Positions 24,197 to 33,549 of a stretch of 64,000 nt of DNA are shown in pieces. Source of the DNA: Peptococcaceae bacterium CEB3 (lineage in GTDB: Bacteria; Bacillota; Desulfitobacteriia; Desulfitobacteriales; Desulfitobacteriaceae); assembly GCA_001029295.1 (NCBI GenBank), contig LDXJ01000062.1, positions 1 through 64,000 on the forward strand, in the 5' to 3' direction. Positions within the stretch are counted from its first letter, which is position 1, and every line of letters begins with the position of its first letter. Below the pieces are notes generated by a model that was not told the origin of the DNA, did not search any database, and saw only the letters and a program-made list of their open reading frames with translations. Both the position numbers and the translations under genes were made by a program.

Positions 24197-25198
24197 TTGC
24201 GCGAAATTGAACAAGTCATCCGGGCCGCCGCAAATGGGAAGATCCCGGGGATTTGGCTGTGGTACGGAGAGGAACGGTTCCTGACGCAGGAAGCCCTGCA
24301 GGTTCTTAAGGAGAGCTACTTAAAAGAAGATCCTTCGGGGAGCTCGATTGAGACCGTGTCGGCCGAGGAAGTTTCGCCTTCCGCTCTGGTCGCGCTGGCT
24401 AATTCGTCTTCTTTTTTTTCCCGCCGGTTAATCGTCGTTCAGGACCTTCCTTATTTCCGGGAAGGAGCGGGTGCGGACGTCGAGTGTTTCAACGGCTACT
24501 TTGCCGACCCGAATCCGGGAACCTGTCTGTTGTTTGTGGCGGACACCGTTCACAAAGGGCGGAAATTTTATAAGGCTGTGGAGAAATACGGATCAATTCT
24601 GGAATTCAGCTCTCCCCGGCGCACTTGGGAGTGGCAGGCGTGGCTCAAGGCCGAGATGGACGTCAGAAACAAAGAGATGTCTCCTGAGGCTGCAGCTTTG
24701 TTCTTGGCCTGGGCGGGGCATCAAAGCGGGGTGCTGAGCCGGGAACTGGACAAGTTGGCCGTTTTTACAGGGGAGAGAAGGGACATTCTCCCCGCCGATG
24801 TCGAGCAGGTGGTTATCCGTACGGCGGAAGCCACTGTTTTCGAGTTGCTGGACGCGGTGGCCCGGCGTTCAGCCGGTGAAGCCACGGTCAAGCTGCATGA
24901 GGTTGTGCGTTTGGAGCACCCGCTCAAAGTCATGACACTTCTGGTACGCCAGGTGCGGCTCCTCCTGGGCGCCTTGGCTTGGCGCCGGCGGGGAGAAGGC
25001 GGCGCGTCCTTGGCCGCCGCCCTCAATATCAGACCCTATGAGGCCAAGAAGATCTGGGCTCAGTCTCAGACCATGACCGAGTCCCAGCTGGCCCGGGCCT
25101 TGCAAGAATGTCTGCGCACCGAGATAGCCTTGAAGAATGGGGGCGGCGATCCGGTGTTTCTCCTGGAAATGATGATCATCCGCTTTTGTTCGGGTTGA
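24197..25198 (+). CDS. holA: DNA polymerase III delta subunit
   Basis: HolA is the clamp-loader subunit that opens the beta clamp. The 333-residue protein has the delta N-terminal pattern (WLWYGEERFLTQEALQ), the middle LLFVADTVHKGRKFYKAVEK, and the C-terminal collar region EVVRLEHPLKVMTLLVRQVR. TTG 24197 is used, with GGGGGG before it. The standard partner rpsT follows on the opposite strand, and the two converge on a shared terminator. Confidence 0.94.
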   Translation: MREIEQVIRAAANGKIPGIWLWYGEERFLTQEALQVLKESYLKEDPSGSSIETVSAEEVSPSALVALANSSSFFSRRLIVVQDLPYFREGAGADVECFNGYFADPNPGTCLLFVADTVHKGRKFYKAVEKYGSILEFSSPRRTWEWQAWLKAEMDVRNKEMSPEAAALFLAWAGHQSGVLSRELDKLAVFTGERRDILPADVEQVVIRTAEATVFELLDAVARRSAGEATVKLHEVVRLEHPLKVMTLLVRQVRLLLGALAWRRRGEGGASLAAALNIRPYEAKKIWAQSQTMTESQLARALQECLRTEIALKNGGGDPVFLLEMMIIRFCSG

Positions 25199-25229
25199 GG
25201 TCAACAACCATTGCCAAATTAGGAAAAGA

Positions 25230-25265
25230 AATAGGCATTATCCCTTGCGGGACAACGCCTATTTT
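25230..25265. terminator. Bidirectional terminator between holA and rpsT
   Basis: AATAGGC (25230-25236) pairs with GCCTATT (25257-25263) and TCCC with GGGA inside around a TTGC loop. T-rich tracts follow on both strands (TTTT on plus, TTTCTTTT on minus). Confidence 0.7.
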
Positions 25266-25383
25266 ACGCTTTTCTGTATCGGTTCGGGCTGATTCAATAA
25301 GTTTGTCTATGAACGCAGGTTTCGGCTCGTTCGCGCTCCGTATGCGGTGAGCGCGCTGTGTAGTCGACAAATGACGCGCTTCC

Positions 25384-25656
25384 TTAGCTCGCTTTGGCAA
25401 AATGTCTGCCATATTTCTTCGTCAGCCGGGATTTCTTGCGGGCAGCCATGTTCTTATGAATCAATCCCTTGGAAGAGGCTTTATCCAAAGCACGAGCGGC
25501 TTTCTTCAAAGCGGCGCCGGCCGTTTCGGCATCCGTTGGCAAAGCTTCTTCGAAACGGCGAATGGCCGTTCTCAGAGCCGATTTGGCCGCTGCGTTTTTC
25601 AGCGTGCGCATTTTAGCGATTTCGACTCTCTTGATGGCGGATTTAATATTTGGCAC
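25384..25656 (-). CDS. rpsT: 30S ribosomal protein S20
   Basis: A 90-residue S20 with the typical start PNIKSAIKRVEIAKMRTLKN and the end GLIHKNMAARKKSRLTKKY. The start codon is GTG at 25656 with GAGGGGGGTG before it. It is transcribed from its own promoter at 25742-25770 and ends toward the shared terminator. Confidence 0.97.
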   Translation of the reverse strand: MPNIKSAIKRVEIAKMRTLKNAAAKSALRTAIRRFEEALPTDAETAGAALKKAARALDKASSKGLIHKNMAARKKSRLTKKYGRHFAKAS

Positions 25657-25741
25657 TCTTGGTCACCCCCCTCGGATGAAATATCCCGCCGCTGTTTTCG
25701 GCACCGGGATGGAAAGAACCTTCCAGCTATACGCAAATTAC

Positions 25742-25770
25742 ATAATATCATTCGGCGCCGGATTTAGCAA
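25742..25770 (-). promoter_or_regulatory. Probable sigma-A promoter of rpsT
   Basis: On the minus strand TTGCTA (25770-25765) and TATTAT (25747-25742) are separated by 17 bases. Confidence 0.6.
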
Positions 25771-25879
25771 GAAAAATGATGGTAAGGCAAGAATAAATAA
25801 TTTCCTTTGAATCTGCTCAAACTAGGTTCGACCGTTGGTTTTTTTTCGACGCCAGAAAACAAGGGAAGGGGTTTTGACC

Positions 25880-26212
25880 ATGTTGGGTGTGATAGTTCGG
25901 TTTGTGGTGTCAGCAGTGGTGCTGCTCCTGGTAAGCTATATCGTTCCTGGTCTGCGGGTGGCGGGCTTTGTCGGCGCGATTATCGCCGCCGTGGTGATCG
26001 CCGCTTTGGGCTGGGTGGTAGAGCTGGCTTTCGGACGGACGAAGATCTCGCGGGCGTGGCGGGGAGCCATTGGCTTCATCACGGCCGCTGTGGTGATTTA
26101 CGTCAGCCAGTTTATCGTTCCCGGTTCGATTCGGGTGACCGTTGTCGGGGCGTTGCTGGCCTCTCTCGTGATCGGCATCGTAGATACGTTTGTCCCCACG
26201 GAACTCCGCTAG
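25880..26212 (+). CDS. Small membrane protein of the phage-holin-IV/YvlD type
   Basis: A 110-residue integral membrane protein with four hydrophobic segments (from FVVSAVVLLLVSYIVPGL to VVGALLASLVIGIVDTFVP). The IVPGLRV and FIVPGSIRV pattern matches the family named for a mycobacteriophage holin but common on chromosomes (YvlD-like). Function is unknown; a role in lysis is not implied. ATG 25880 follows GGGAAGGGG; the frame start at 25835 is not supported. It stands alone before a terminator at 26284. Confidence 0.85.
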   Translation: MLGVIVRFVVSAVVLLLVSYIVPGLRVAGFVGAIIAAVVIAALGWVVELAFGRTKISRAWRGAIGFITAAVVIYVSQFIVPGSIRVTVVGALLASLVIGIVDTFVPTELR

Positions 26213-26564
26213 GCCGGCGCGGTAAGGGGGTCCGCCCGCCGGATTCCGACGGATTCCGGCGGGCACGGTCACCGGTTCTCTTGAAGACTTGCTCCTCATA
26301 TTCTAAGGGGAACAAGTCTTTTTTCTGGTCAGATTCCCGGACCGAGACACGGCCCAACAGAGGATGGTGGGGCAGATGCCCACGGCTCGCGGCAAGCGTG
26401 CTGGGCAGCGGCAAGGGAATCGGGTATGTTCAGGAATCTTTTTGGCCCTGAGTAGTCGCGGAGGATGAAGTATCGTCGGGGAAAGCGGGGCGGCTTCCTT
26501 TTCCCCCAAGTCGAAAAATGTTATAATACGGGATGGATGACACGAGGGTGAAAGGAATTTAAAC
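26213..26564 (+). terminator. Gap before murJ with terminator at 26284-26323 and -10 at 26522-26527
   Basis: AAGACTTG and CAAGTCTT flank a short loop and run into TTTTTT, a clear terminator for the membrane-protein gene. Further on, TGTTATAAT (26519-26527) is an extended -10 for murJ with no good -35. Nothing else is seen in the 350 bases. Confidence 0.7.
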
Positions 26565-28139
26565 ATGTCCGACACGAGTACACGCAATCTGGCCAGGGCG
26601 ACCGCCTATATTATGGCGGCCTATCTGGCGTCCCGTGTTCTTGGTTTCCTGCGCGAGTCCCTGGTGGCCGACTTTTTTGGCAAGAACGGCCTGACCGATG
26701 CTTACAACACGGCTTATATTCTCCCGGACCTCATCTACTGGCTCATGGTCGGGGGAGTTCTGAGCTCGGCCTTTATTCCGGTGCTTTCCGAATACATCGC
26801 TAAAGGGAAGAAAGAAGAAGGTTGGCGGGTTGTCAGCTCGGTTATCAATATCATCTTTCTGGCCCTGGGCTGTCTCATCATCTTGGGGCTCATTTTTACG
26901 CCCCAGTTCGTCCGGATGGAGGTTCCCGGTTTCCCTCCCGCAACCATGGCTTTGACGGTCCAGGTTACCCGCATCCTTCTCATTCAGCCCTTGTTTATGG
27001 CCATGAGCGGTTTGACCATGGGCATCCTCAATGCGCATAAAATCTTTTGGCCTTCGGCCTTAGGCACGGTTCTCTACAATGCCTGTATTATCGTTTTCGG
27101 TACCCTGTTTATCAAAATGGGAGCGGGAATTTCCGGTTTCGCCTTTGGCGTGGTGATCGGGGCGGCGGCAAATTTCGCGGTGCAGGTTCCCGCTCTGCGC
27201 CGGGTGGAGGCGCGCTACTACCCCATCATCGACTGGCATCATCCCGGGGTGCGCCGGATTGCCGCCTTGGCGGTTCCGATCGTGCTCAGCTATTCTTTAA
27301 ACCAGTTTCAAGTCATGATCAATTCCCACCTGGGGTCCTCTTTGCCGGCCGGAAGTCTGACGGCCTTATGGCAGAGCTACCGGCTTTTCCAACTTCCCGT
27401 GGGCATCTTTGCCATGTCGGTGGCGGTGGCGGTGTTTCCGACCCTGACGGAGCAGGCGGCGATTGAACAATGGGACCAATTTCGCCGTACTTCGTCCGCG
27501 GCGATCAGAACGGTGATTTTTATCACCATGCCGGTCTCGGTCGGTATGATCGTCTTGCGTTTCCCGTTAATCCGGGTCCTGTTTCAACACGGGGCTTTCA
27601 AAGCGGCGGACACGGCGGCGACGGCTTTTCCGCTCTTATATTTCGGGTTCGGGATCGTAGCCCAATCTGTGATTCAGATCTTGCCCCGCATGTTCTACGC
27701 CGTGAAAGATACCTGGACTCCGGTGGTACTGGGGGTTGTTTCCATGGTCGTGGATATTATCATGATGATTCTGCTGGTGGGGCCGCTGCAACAAGGAGGA
27801 TTGGCTTTTGCCACCGCAATCTCGGCCATTGTGAACATGCTTTTGCTTCTGTACTGGCTGCGCCGCAAAGTGGGGACCATTGACGGGCGGCGTCTGGCGA
27901 GCACCGTCAGCAAGTCCCTGTTCGCCTCCCTGATCATGGGGGGGATAGTCTGGGGCTGGAGTGCCTGGCTTTCCACTCACCTCGGCTTTGGCACGATGGC
28001 CTCGATCCTGGTGCTTGTGAGCGGCAGCGCCATCGGGGCGGTGGTTTTCGCTGTCCTGGCCAAGCTCATGCGCATGGAAGAGTTCACACAGGTGATGGGG
28101 TTGGCGGGAAGACGACTGAAATTGCGCGCAGCGCATTGA
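26565..28139 (+). CDS. murJ: Lipid II flippase MurJ
   Basis: MurJ (MviN) of the MOP superfamily flips lipid II across the membrane for peptidoglycan synthesis. The 524-residue protein begins RATAYIMAAYLASRVLGFLR and has the characteristic ESLVADFFGKNGLTDAYNTAY and FIPVLSEY motifs and fourteen or so membrane segments. In many relatives gpr and spoIIP stand between rpsT and lepA; here murJ and the small membrane protein occupy that interval. ATG 26565 is preceded by a weak GAAAGGAA site. Confidence 0.95.
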   Translation: MSDTSTRNLARATAYIMAAYLASRVLGFLRESLVADFFGKNGLTDAYNTAYILPDLIYWLMVGGVLSSAFIPVLSEYIAKGKKEEGWRVVSSVINIIFLALGCLIILGLIFTPQFVRMEVPGFPPATMALTVQVTRILLIQPLFMAMSGLTMGILNAHKIFWPSALGTVLYNACIIVFGTLFIKMGAGISGFAFGVVIGAAANFAVQVPALRRVEARYYPIIDWHHPGVRRIAALAVPIVLSYSLNQFQVMINSHLGSSLPAGSLTALWQSYRLFQLPVGIFAMSVAVAVFPTLTEQAAIEQWDQFRRTSSAAIRTVIFITMPVSVGMIVLRFPLIRVLFQHGAFKAADTAATAFPLLYFGFGIVAQSVIQILPRMFYAVKDTWTPVVLGVVSMVVDIIMMILLVGPLQQGGLAFATAISAIVNMLLLLYWLRRKVGTIDGRRLASTVSKSLFASLIMGGIVWGWSAWLSTHLGFGTMASILVLVSGSAIGAVVFAVLAKLMRMEEFTQVMGLAGRRLKLRAAH

Positions 28140-28264
28140 AGATCGTTTGCGGGCCCGGACGGCAGGCGGGCCATACTAAATAGTTACCGGAAAGTGCAAC
28201 CGGATGTAACGGCTCAGATATTTATGGCAGACGGGCATATTCAAACAAATGTCGGATTGGAGAA

Positions 28265-30085
28265 ATGAGGGAGACAACTGTGGCACAGGCCTCACACTAT
28301 ATCCGTAACTTTTCCATCATCGCGCACATAGACCATGGCAAATCAACCTTGGCCGACCGTCTTATCGAATATACGGGTGCTTTGACGGCGCGGGAAATGT
28401 CTGAGCAAGTCCTGGACACGATGGATTTGGAAAGGGAACGGGGAATCACCATCAAACTGCAGACAGTGCGGTTGCATTATAAAGCCAAAGACGGTCACGT
28501 TTACGAACTTAACCTGATTGACACTCCGGGACACGTGGACTTTAACTACGAGGTTTCCCGCAGCCTCGCGGCTTGTGAAGGGGCCCTCTTGGTGGTGGAC
28601 GCCGCGCAGGGAATCGAGGCTCAGACTATGGCCAACGTTTACCTGGCGCTGGAGAACAACCTGGAGATTGTGCCGGTGATCAACAAGATCGACCTGCCCA
28701 GCGCCGAACCCGAGCGGGTGAAGCAGGAAATCGAAGATGTTATCGGGCTCGATGCCGCCGGGGCGATTCTGGCTTCCGCCAAAACCGGCGCCGGGGTGGA
28801 GGAGATTCTGGAAGCTGTGGTGGCTAAAATTCCGCCGCCTCAGGGGGATGACAGCACCTCGCTCAAAGCCCTTATCTTCGATTCCCATTTTGACGCTTAT
28901 AAGGGGGCTATCTCCTACATCAGGGTGATGGAGGGGCGGGTGGCCAAAGGAACGTTAATCAAGATGATGGCGACGGGCAAGGTATTTGAGGTCATCGAAG
29001 TGGGCGTTTTCGCTCCCGCGATGCGCGTGGTCGATGAACTGAAGGCCGGTGAGGTCGGATTTTTGGCCGCGAGTGTCAAGAATGTGCGGGATACGCAGGT
29101 GGGGGATACCATCACCGAGGCGGAAAATCCCGCGCTCTTTCCGCTTCCGGGTTACCGGCGGGCAACTCCCATGGTGTACTGCGGACTGTATCCGGTGGAG
29201 GCTTCCGATTACGGACAATTGAAAGACGCCTTGGCCAAACTTCATCTGAATGATGCCAGTCTAGTCTTTGAACCGGAAACTTCAGTGGCTTTGGGGTTCG
29301 GTTTCCGCTGCGGTTTTCTCGGCCTCCTGCACATGGAAATCATCCAAGAACGCTTGGAGCGCGAGTATGACCTGGACTTGATTACCACCGCCCCGAGTGT
29401 GGTCTACCGGGTCAAACCCCTGAACGGACAGGTTTTTGATGTCGATAACCCGACAAACCTCCCCCCGGCGGCCGAGATCGAGACGATTTCCGAGCCTGTG
29501 GTCAAAGCGACGATCATGGTTCCGGCCGAATATGTCGGGGCGATCATGGAACTCAACCAGGAAAAACGCGGAACCTACCTCAATATGGAATATATTTCGG
29601 TTAACCGGGTGAACCTCACGTATGAACTGCCGTTGAGCGAGATCGTTTTCGATTATTTTGATCAACTCAAATCCCGGACCAAGGGTTATGCCTCTTTGGA
29701 TTATGTCTTGGCGGATTACCGGGAGGCCGACTTGGTCAAGCTGGACGTCTATCTCAATGAGGAACTCGTGGATGCCCTTTCTTTTATCGTACACCGGGAG
29801 AAAGCCTATGCGCGCGGGCGTAAGCTGGTCGAAAAACTGCGCGGAATTATTCCCAGGCAGCTGTTTGAGGTGCCGATCCAAGCGGTCGTCGGTTCCCGGG
29901 TCATCGCCCGGGAGACAGTGAAAGCCATGCGCAAGGATGTTTTGGCCAAGTGTTACGGCGGCGACATCAGCCGTAAACGAAAGCTTTTGGAGAAACAAAA
30001 AGAAGGGAAAAAACGCATGAAGCAGGTGGGAAACGTGGAGATCCCGCAGGATGCTTTCATGGCGGTACTCGAGATCGACGACTAG
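28265..30085 (+). CDS. lepA: Elongation factor 4 (back-translocase)
   Basis: LepA/EF4 is a translational GTPase that acts on stalled or mispositioned ribosomes. The 606-residue protein has G1 [10 protein letters not shown]2 with RGITIK, G3 DTPGHVDF, G4 NKID, domain II, the EF4-specific C-terminal domain, and the end [20 protein letters not shown]. It precedes hemW closely, the usual arrangement. Confidence 0.98.
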   Translation: MRETTVAQASHYIRNFSIIAHIDHGKSTLADRLIEYTGALTAREMSEQVLDTMDLERERGITIKLQTVRLHYKAKDGHVYELNLIDTPGHVDFNYEVSRSLAACEGALLVVDAAQGIEAQTMANVYLALENNLEIVPVINKIDLPSAEPERVKQEIEDVIGLDAAGAILASAKTGAGVEEILEAVVAKIPPPQGDDSTSLKALIFDSHFDAYKGAISYIRVMEGRVAKGTLIKMMATGKVFEVIEVGVFAPAMRVVDELKAGEVGFLAASVKNVRDTQVGDTITEAENPALFPLPGYRRATPMVYCGLYPVEASDYGQLKDALAKLHLNDASLVFEPETSVALGFGFRCGFLGLLHMEIIQERLEREYDLDLITTAPSVVYRVKPLNGQVFDVDNPTNLPPAAEIETISEPVVKATIMVPAEYVGAIMELNQEKRGTYLNMEYISVNRVNLTYELPLSEIVFDYFDQLKSRTKGYASLDYVLADYREADLVKLDVYLNEELVDALSFIVHREKAYARGRKLVEKLRGIIPRQLFEVPIQAVVGSRVIARETVKAMRKDVLAKCYGGDISRKRKLLEKQKEGKKRMKQVGNVEIPQDAFMAVLEIDD

Positions 30086-30095
30086 GGCTGACCCA

Positions 30096-31391
30096 ATGGA
30101 AAAGGGCAAAGCGCGGGAGTTTTGGCAGAAGATGAGGATGAGTTCGTTGAGAAAGGATATTCCCGGTCTGGGGCCGAAGAGGGCCGAGCCGGACCGGCGG
30201 CCGGGTCTCTATGTGCATGTGCCTTTTTGCCGGCGGAAATGCGATTATTGTGCTTTCTACTCGCTGCCGGCTGCCGAACCGGACTTGATTGCGGCCTACC
30301 TGCATGGGCTGGCCGAAGAAGCCGAGTTGCGCCGCCAGGATGCCCCCGAGGGGGTGTCTTCTCTTTTTATCGGCGGGGGGACCCCCACTGTATTATCAGA
30401 GGAAGGCTTGAGCAAACTCGTCGGGATCCTCACCCGGAGCTTTCGGCCGGACGAAAACTGCGAGCAGAGTGTGGAAGCTAACCCGGGAACCTTGAACCTG
30501 GAAAAGCTGCGGATTTTGCGCCAAGCGGGGATCAATCGGCTTTCCCTGGGGGCGCAGTCTTTTTCCGATCCGCTTCTGAAGAGCCTGGGGCGGGTCCACC
30601 GGGCGGAGGAAATAAGAGAAGGGGTGCGTCTGGCTCGGGGGGCGGGATTCAAAAATCTCAACCTGGATTTGATGTTCGGACTGCCCGGGCAGAGCCTGGG
30701 ACTGTGGCAGCGGACGGTGGCGGAGGCGGTGGCCCTGGCGCCTGACCATCTGTCAATCTATGCTCTGACGTTGGAGGAAGGGACTCCTTTGGCCCGGCGC
30801 TACTCCGCCGGGACGGCGGGTGCTCCCTCGTCGCCGGCTTATGTTGACAGCACTTCGCTTCCCCTGCGTTCTCGGCCGCCGCTGCCGGATGATGATCAGC
30901 AGGCGGAAATGTATGACTGGGCGGTGGAGTATCTGGCCGCAAGAGGCTACGGTCGTTACGAAGTGTCCAACTTTTCCCTGCCGGGCAGGGAATGCCGGCA
31001 TAATTTGGCGGTTTGGCGGGGCCGCGATTACCTCGGTCTGGGTCCGGGCGCGGTGTCGACCTGGCGCGGGGTACGAAGGCGCAATCTCGAGAGTGTGGAG
31101 GATTATGCCGGATACCTCGCCCAAGGCCGGAATCCCGTGGAGCCGGCGGGAGTGGAGGTTCTTTCGCCGCGGGAGCGGAGGAGTGAACGTCTCATTTTGG
31201 GGCTCAGGCTCCGGGAAGGGGTCAGTCTCAGCGCTTTCCGCGGGGATTTTGGTGTGAATTTAAGGGATATTTATGGGGAAGTTTTGGCACGCTATCTGCG
31301 AACGGGCGTCTTGATTCTGACCGAGGACTCGCTCCGGCTCAACCCCGCTTATACCTTTGTCGCCAACGCGGTTTTAAAGGACTTCGTTTAA
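30096..31391 (+). CDS. hemW: Heme chaperone HemW (radical SAM)
   Basis: HemW resembles coproporphyrinogen dehydrogenase HemN but acts as a heme carrier. The 431-residue protein has the radical SAM motif CRRKCDYC near residue 50 with the HVPFC context, then FIGGGTPTVLS and GAQSFSD. A stretch rich in S, P and A around 30800-30880 seems to be an insert. I choose ATG 30096 just after the lepA stop; the frame start at 30051 lies inside lepA. Confidence 0.93.
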   Translation: MEKGKAREFWQKMRMSSLRKDIPGLGPKRAEPDRRPGLYVHVPFCRRKCDYCAFYSLPAAEPDLIAAYLHGLAEEAELRRQDAPEGVSSLFIGGGTPTVLSEEGLSKLVGILTRSFRPDENCEQSVEANPGTLNLEKLRILRQAGINRLSLGAQSFSDPLLKSLGRVHRAEEIREGVRLARGAGFKNLNLDLMFGLPGQSLGLWQRTVAEAVALAPDHLSIYALTLEEGTPLARRYSAGTAGAPSSPAYVDSTSLPLRSRPPLPDDDQQAEMYDWAVEYLAARGYGRYEVSNFSLPGRECRHNLAVWRGRDYLGLGPGAVSTWRGVRRRNLESVEDYAGYLAQGRNPVEPAGVEVLSPRERRSERLILGLRLREGVSLSAFRGDFGVNLRDIYGEVLARYLRTGVLILTEDSLRLNPAYTFVANAVLKDFV

Positions 31392-31449
31392 GCGGAGACC
31401 ATTCCCTGAGAAAGGCAAAAATTCAGCTCTTTTCGGGTATATGAGCCCC

Positions 31450-31518
31450 TTGACAAAGAAAATACGGCGTGGTAATGTGATGACAAAAGAGTTAGCACTC
31501 ATCTCATGAGAGTGCTAA
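31450..31518 (+). promoter_or_regulatory. Heat-shock promoter and CIRCE operator before hrcA
   Basis: TTGACA (31450-31455) and TAATGT (31473-31478) with a 17-base spacer form the promoter. CIRCE follows: TTAGCACTC (31492-31500), nine bases, GAGTGCTAA (31510-31518), a perfect match to consensus. HrcA binds CIRCE and represses the operon, in effect coupling chaperone level to demand. Confidence 0.97.
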
Positions 31519-31647
31519 CAACTACCCGGGTACCGCGGCGGGCGCGAGGAGCCGTCTCTTTGGGGGCAGCGGGCGCGCGCACCTGCCGGCGAGCGGGACC
31601 GGAAGGGGTGGAAACGGCTGATATCCGTTTGAAGGGGGCGAAGACGG

Positions 31648-32685
31648 ATGCAAATGGATGAACGCAAAAAGAGAATACTGCGGGCCATTGTTCAGGATTA
31701 CATTGCTTCCGCTGAGCCCATCGGCTCGCGTACGATTGCGCGCAAGTTCGACCTTGGCGTATCCCCGGCCACCATCCGCAACGAGATGTCGGATTTGGAA
31801 GAACTGGGTTTGATCGAGCAGCCGCACACTTCGGCCGGGCGCATTCCTTCCGATGCCGGGTACAGGTATTACGTCGATTTTCTCATGGACCCTCCCTGTC
31901 TGGGCGATCAGGACAAAGTGTTGATTGAGCGGGAAACGGCCAGGCGGATTCATGAGATTCAGGAAGTCGTCACCCAAACGAGCAAGCTTCTCTCACAGCT
32001 GACCAGTTTGACCAGTGTAATTATGAGCCCGCAGAGCGGGAAAAGCCCTTTCAGTAAGATGTATTTTCTGCCGTATCAAGCCGGCCAGGCCATCATGGTG
32101 GTCGTGAAAGAGAACGGTGTGGTCGAGAACCATATTGTGGAGATCGGCGAGGGCGTGGAGGCGGAAGAACTCCAGAAGGTGGCCGATGTCTTAAACCGCA
32201 AAATGCAGGGCCATTCCTTGCACGATGTGCGTAAGAGCCTGCTGCATGAGATTTACAGTGAATTGTCCCGCCAGAGGCATCTTTTGGACAATGCCCTAGC
32301 CATGCTTGAGCCGATCATAAACGAAGATGATGACGATCAAGAGCACATCTACTTGGGCGGAGCGCTCAACATGCTCAACCAGCCCGAGTTTCGCGATTTG
32401 GATAAAGTCAAGGGGTTACTGAGAGCCCTGGAGGAAGACGGGCGGTTAAAAAAGTTGCTCTCCACCCAACAACATGGACTAAGGGTTAGTATTGGTGGGG
32501 AAAATAAATTGGAAGAGTTCCAGGATTGCAGCGTGATCTCGGCTTCCCTCCGTTATGACGGTGAGGTCTTTGGGGTTGTGGGTATTCTGGGCCCGACCAG
32601 GATGGACTATGCCAAAGCGATGGCGATTGTCGACTACACGACCCGGAGACTGAACCGGCTCCTGCGCAACCGGCGGGGACCGTGA
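31648..32685 (+). CDS. hrcA: Heat-inducible repressor HrcA
   Basis: HrcA represses class I heat-shock operons through CIRCE. The 345-residue protein has the winged-helix start ERKKRILRAIVQDYIASAEP, the helix SPATIRNEMSDLEELGL and the signature HTSAGRIPSDAGYRYYVD, followed by the HrcA GAF-like core. It leads the hrcA-grpE-dnaK-dnaJ operon and should autoregulate. Confidence 0.98.
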   Translation: MQMDERKKRILRAIVQDYIASAEPIGSRTIARKFDLGVSPATIRNEMSDLEELGLIEQPHTSAGRIPSDAGYRYYVDFLMDPPCLGDQDKVLIERETARRIHEIQEVVTQTSKLLSQLTSLTSVIMSPQSGKSPFSKMYFLPYQAGQAIMVVVKENGVVENHIVEIGEGVEAEELQKVADVLNRKMQGHSLHDVRKSLLHEIYSELSRQRHLLDNALAMLEPIINEDDDDQEHIYLGGALNMLNQPEFRDLDKVKGLLRALEEDGRLKKLLSTQQHGLRVSIGGENKLEEFQDCSVISASLRYDGEVFGVVGILGPTRMDYAKAMAIVDYTTRRLNRLLRNRRGP

Positions 32686-32782
32686 GCGGAGGATCGGGGA
32701 TTAGCAAAGGCAATATTTTAGGTGGGAAGTATTGTAAGGAGGAAAAGAGGGGACGACTCTGAAAGACGGGAGGCTCGATAGA

Positions 32783-33502
32783 GTGAATGCAGAGGACAGA
32801 GAAGAAAAGGAGACAGGCGATTTCTCTCGCGTGAAGGATAAGGCCGGCGGGGGCCAAGGAACCGAAGCCCGGGGAAAAGAGCCCGGGGAACCCCGCCAAA
32901 CCGCCGAGGATACCGGGGAATCCCGCCGGTTTAACCAAGAAACCGGAGAGCCGCACCAAGCCGGTAAAGAAGCCGAAGGAAGCCGCCGGACCGGAGAGAG
33001 TGCGGATGGAGGAGAATCCGCGGGCGGCGGGGAAGGCGAAGTTTTGACCCCGGAAGAACAGCTGAGCCGGGCCGAGGGCCTGGCAAAGGAGTATTATGCT
33101 CACCTGCAGCGTCTGCAAGCCGAATTTGACAACTTCCGCAAGCGCACGGCGAAGGAAAAGGAGGAGACGGTCAAGTACGCGGCTGAAAGAATTGTGACCT
33201 CTCTCTTGCCGGTGCTTGATAACTTTGAAAGGGCCGTCGCGGCCAGCCGGACCAACCGGGACTTTGACAGTTTTGCTCAAGGTGTGGGAATGATTTTCAG
33301 GCAAATGCAAGCAGTTCTTGTGAAAGAAGGACTCACAGAGATCCAAGCGGTGGGGGAAACATTTGATCCGAAACTGCACGAGGCTGTCATGCAGGTTGAT
33401 TCCGAAGACCACCCGGGTAACACGGTGGTTGAGGAATTGCAAAAGGGTTATTACCTTAAAGATAAAGTACTGCGCCCGACCATGGTGAAAGTCTCGCGCT
33501 GA
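32783..33502 (+). CDS. grpE: Nucleotide exchange factor GrpE, with long low-complexity head
   Basis: GrpE releases ADP from DnaK. The 239-residue protein has the coiled coil and core from about residue 90 (YYAHLQRLQAEFDNFRKRT, VLDNFERAV) and the closing motif GYYLKDKVLRPTMVKV. The first 85 residues are almost entirely E, G, R, T and S and longer than usual. GTG 32783 has GGGAGG before it. Confidence 0.95.
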   Translation: MNAEDREEKETGDFSRVKDKAGGGQGTEARGKEPGEPRQTAEDTGESRRFNQETGEPHQAGKEAEGSRRTGESADGGESAGGGEGEVLTPEEQLSRAEGLAKEYYAHLQRLQAEFDNFRKRTAKEKEETVKYAAERIVTSLLPVLDNFERAVAASRTNRDFDSFAQGVGMIFRQMQAVLVKEGLTEIQAVGETFDPKLHEAVMQVDSEDHPGNTVVEELQKGYYLKDKVLRPTMVKVSR

Positions 33503-33549
33503 GCGGGAAGCCGGGAAGTGTCGGAGGCGTTTAAGGAGGAAGAAAAATT

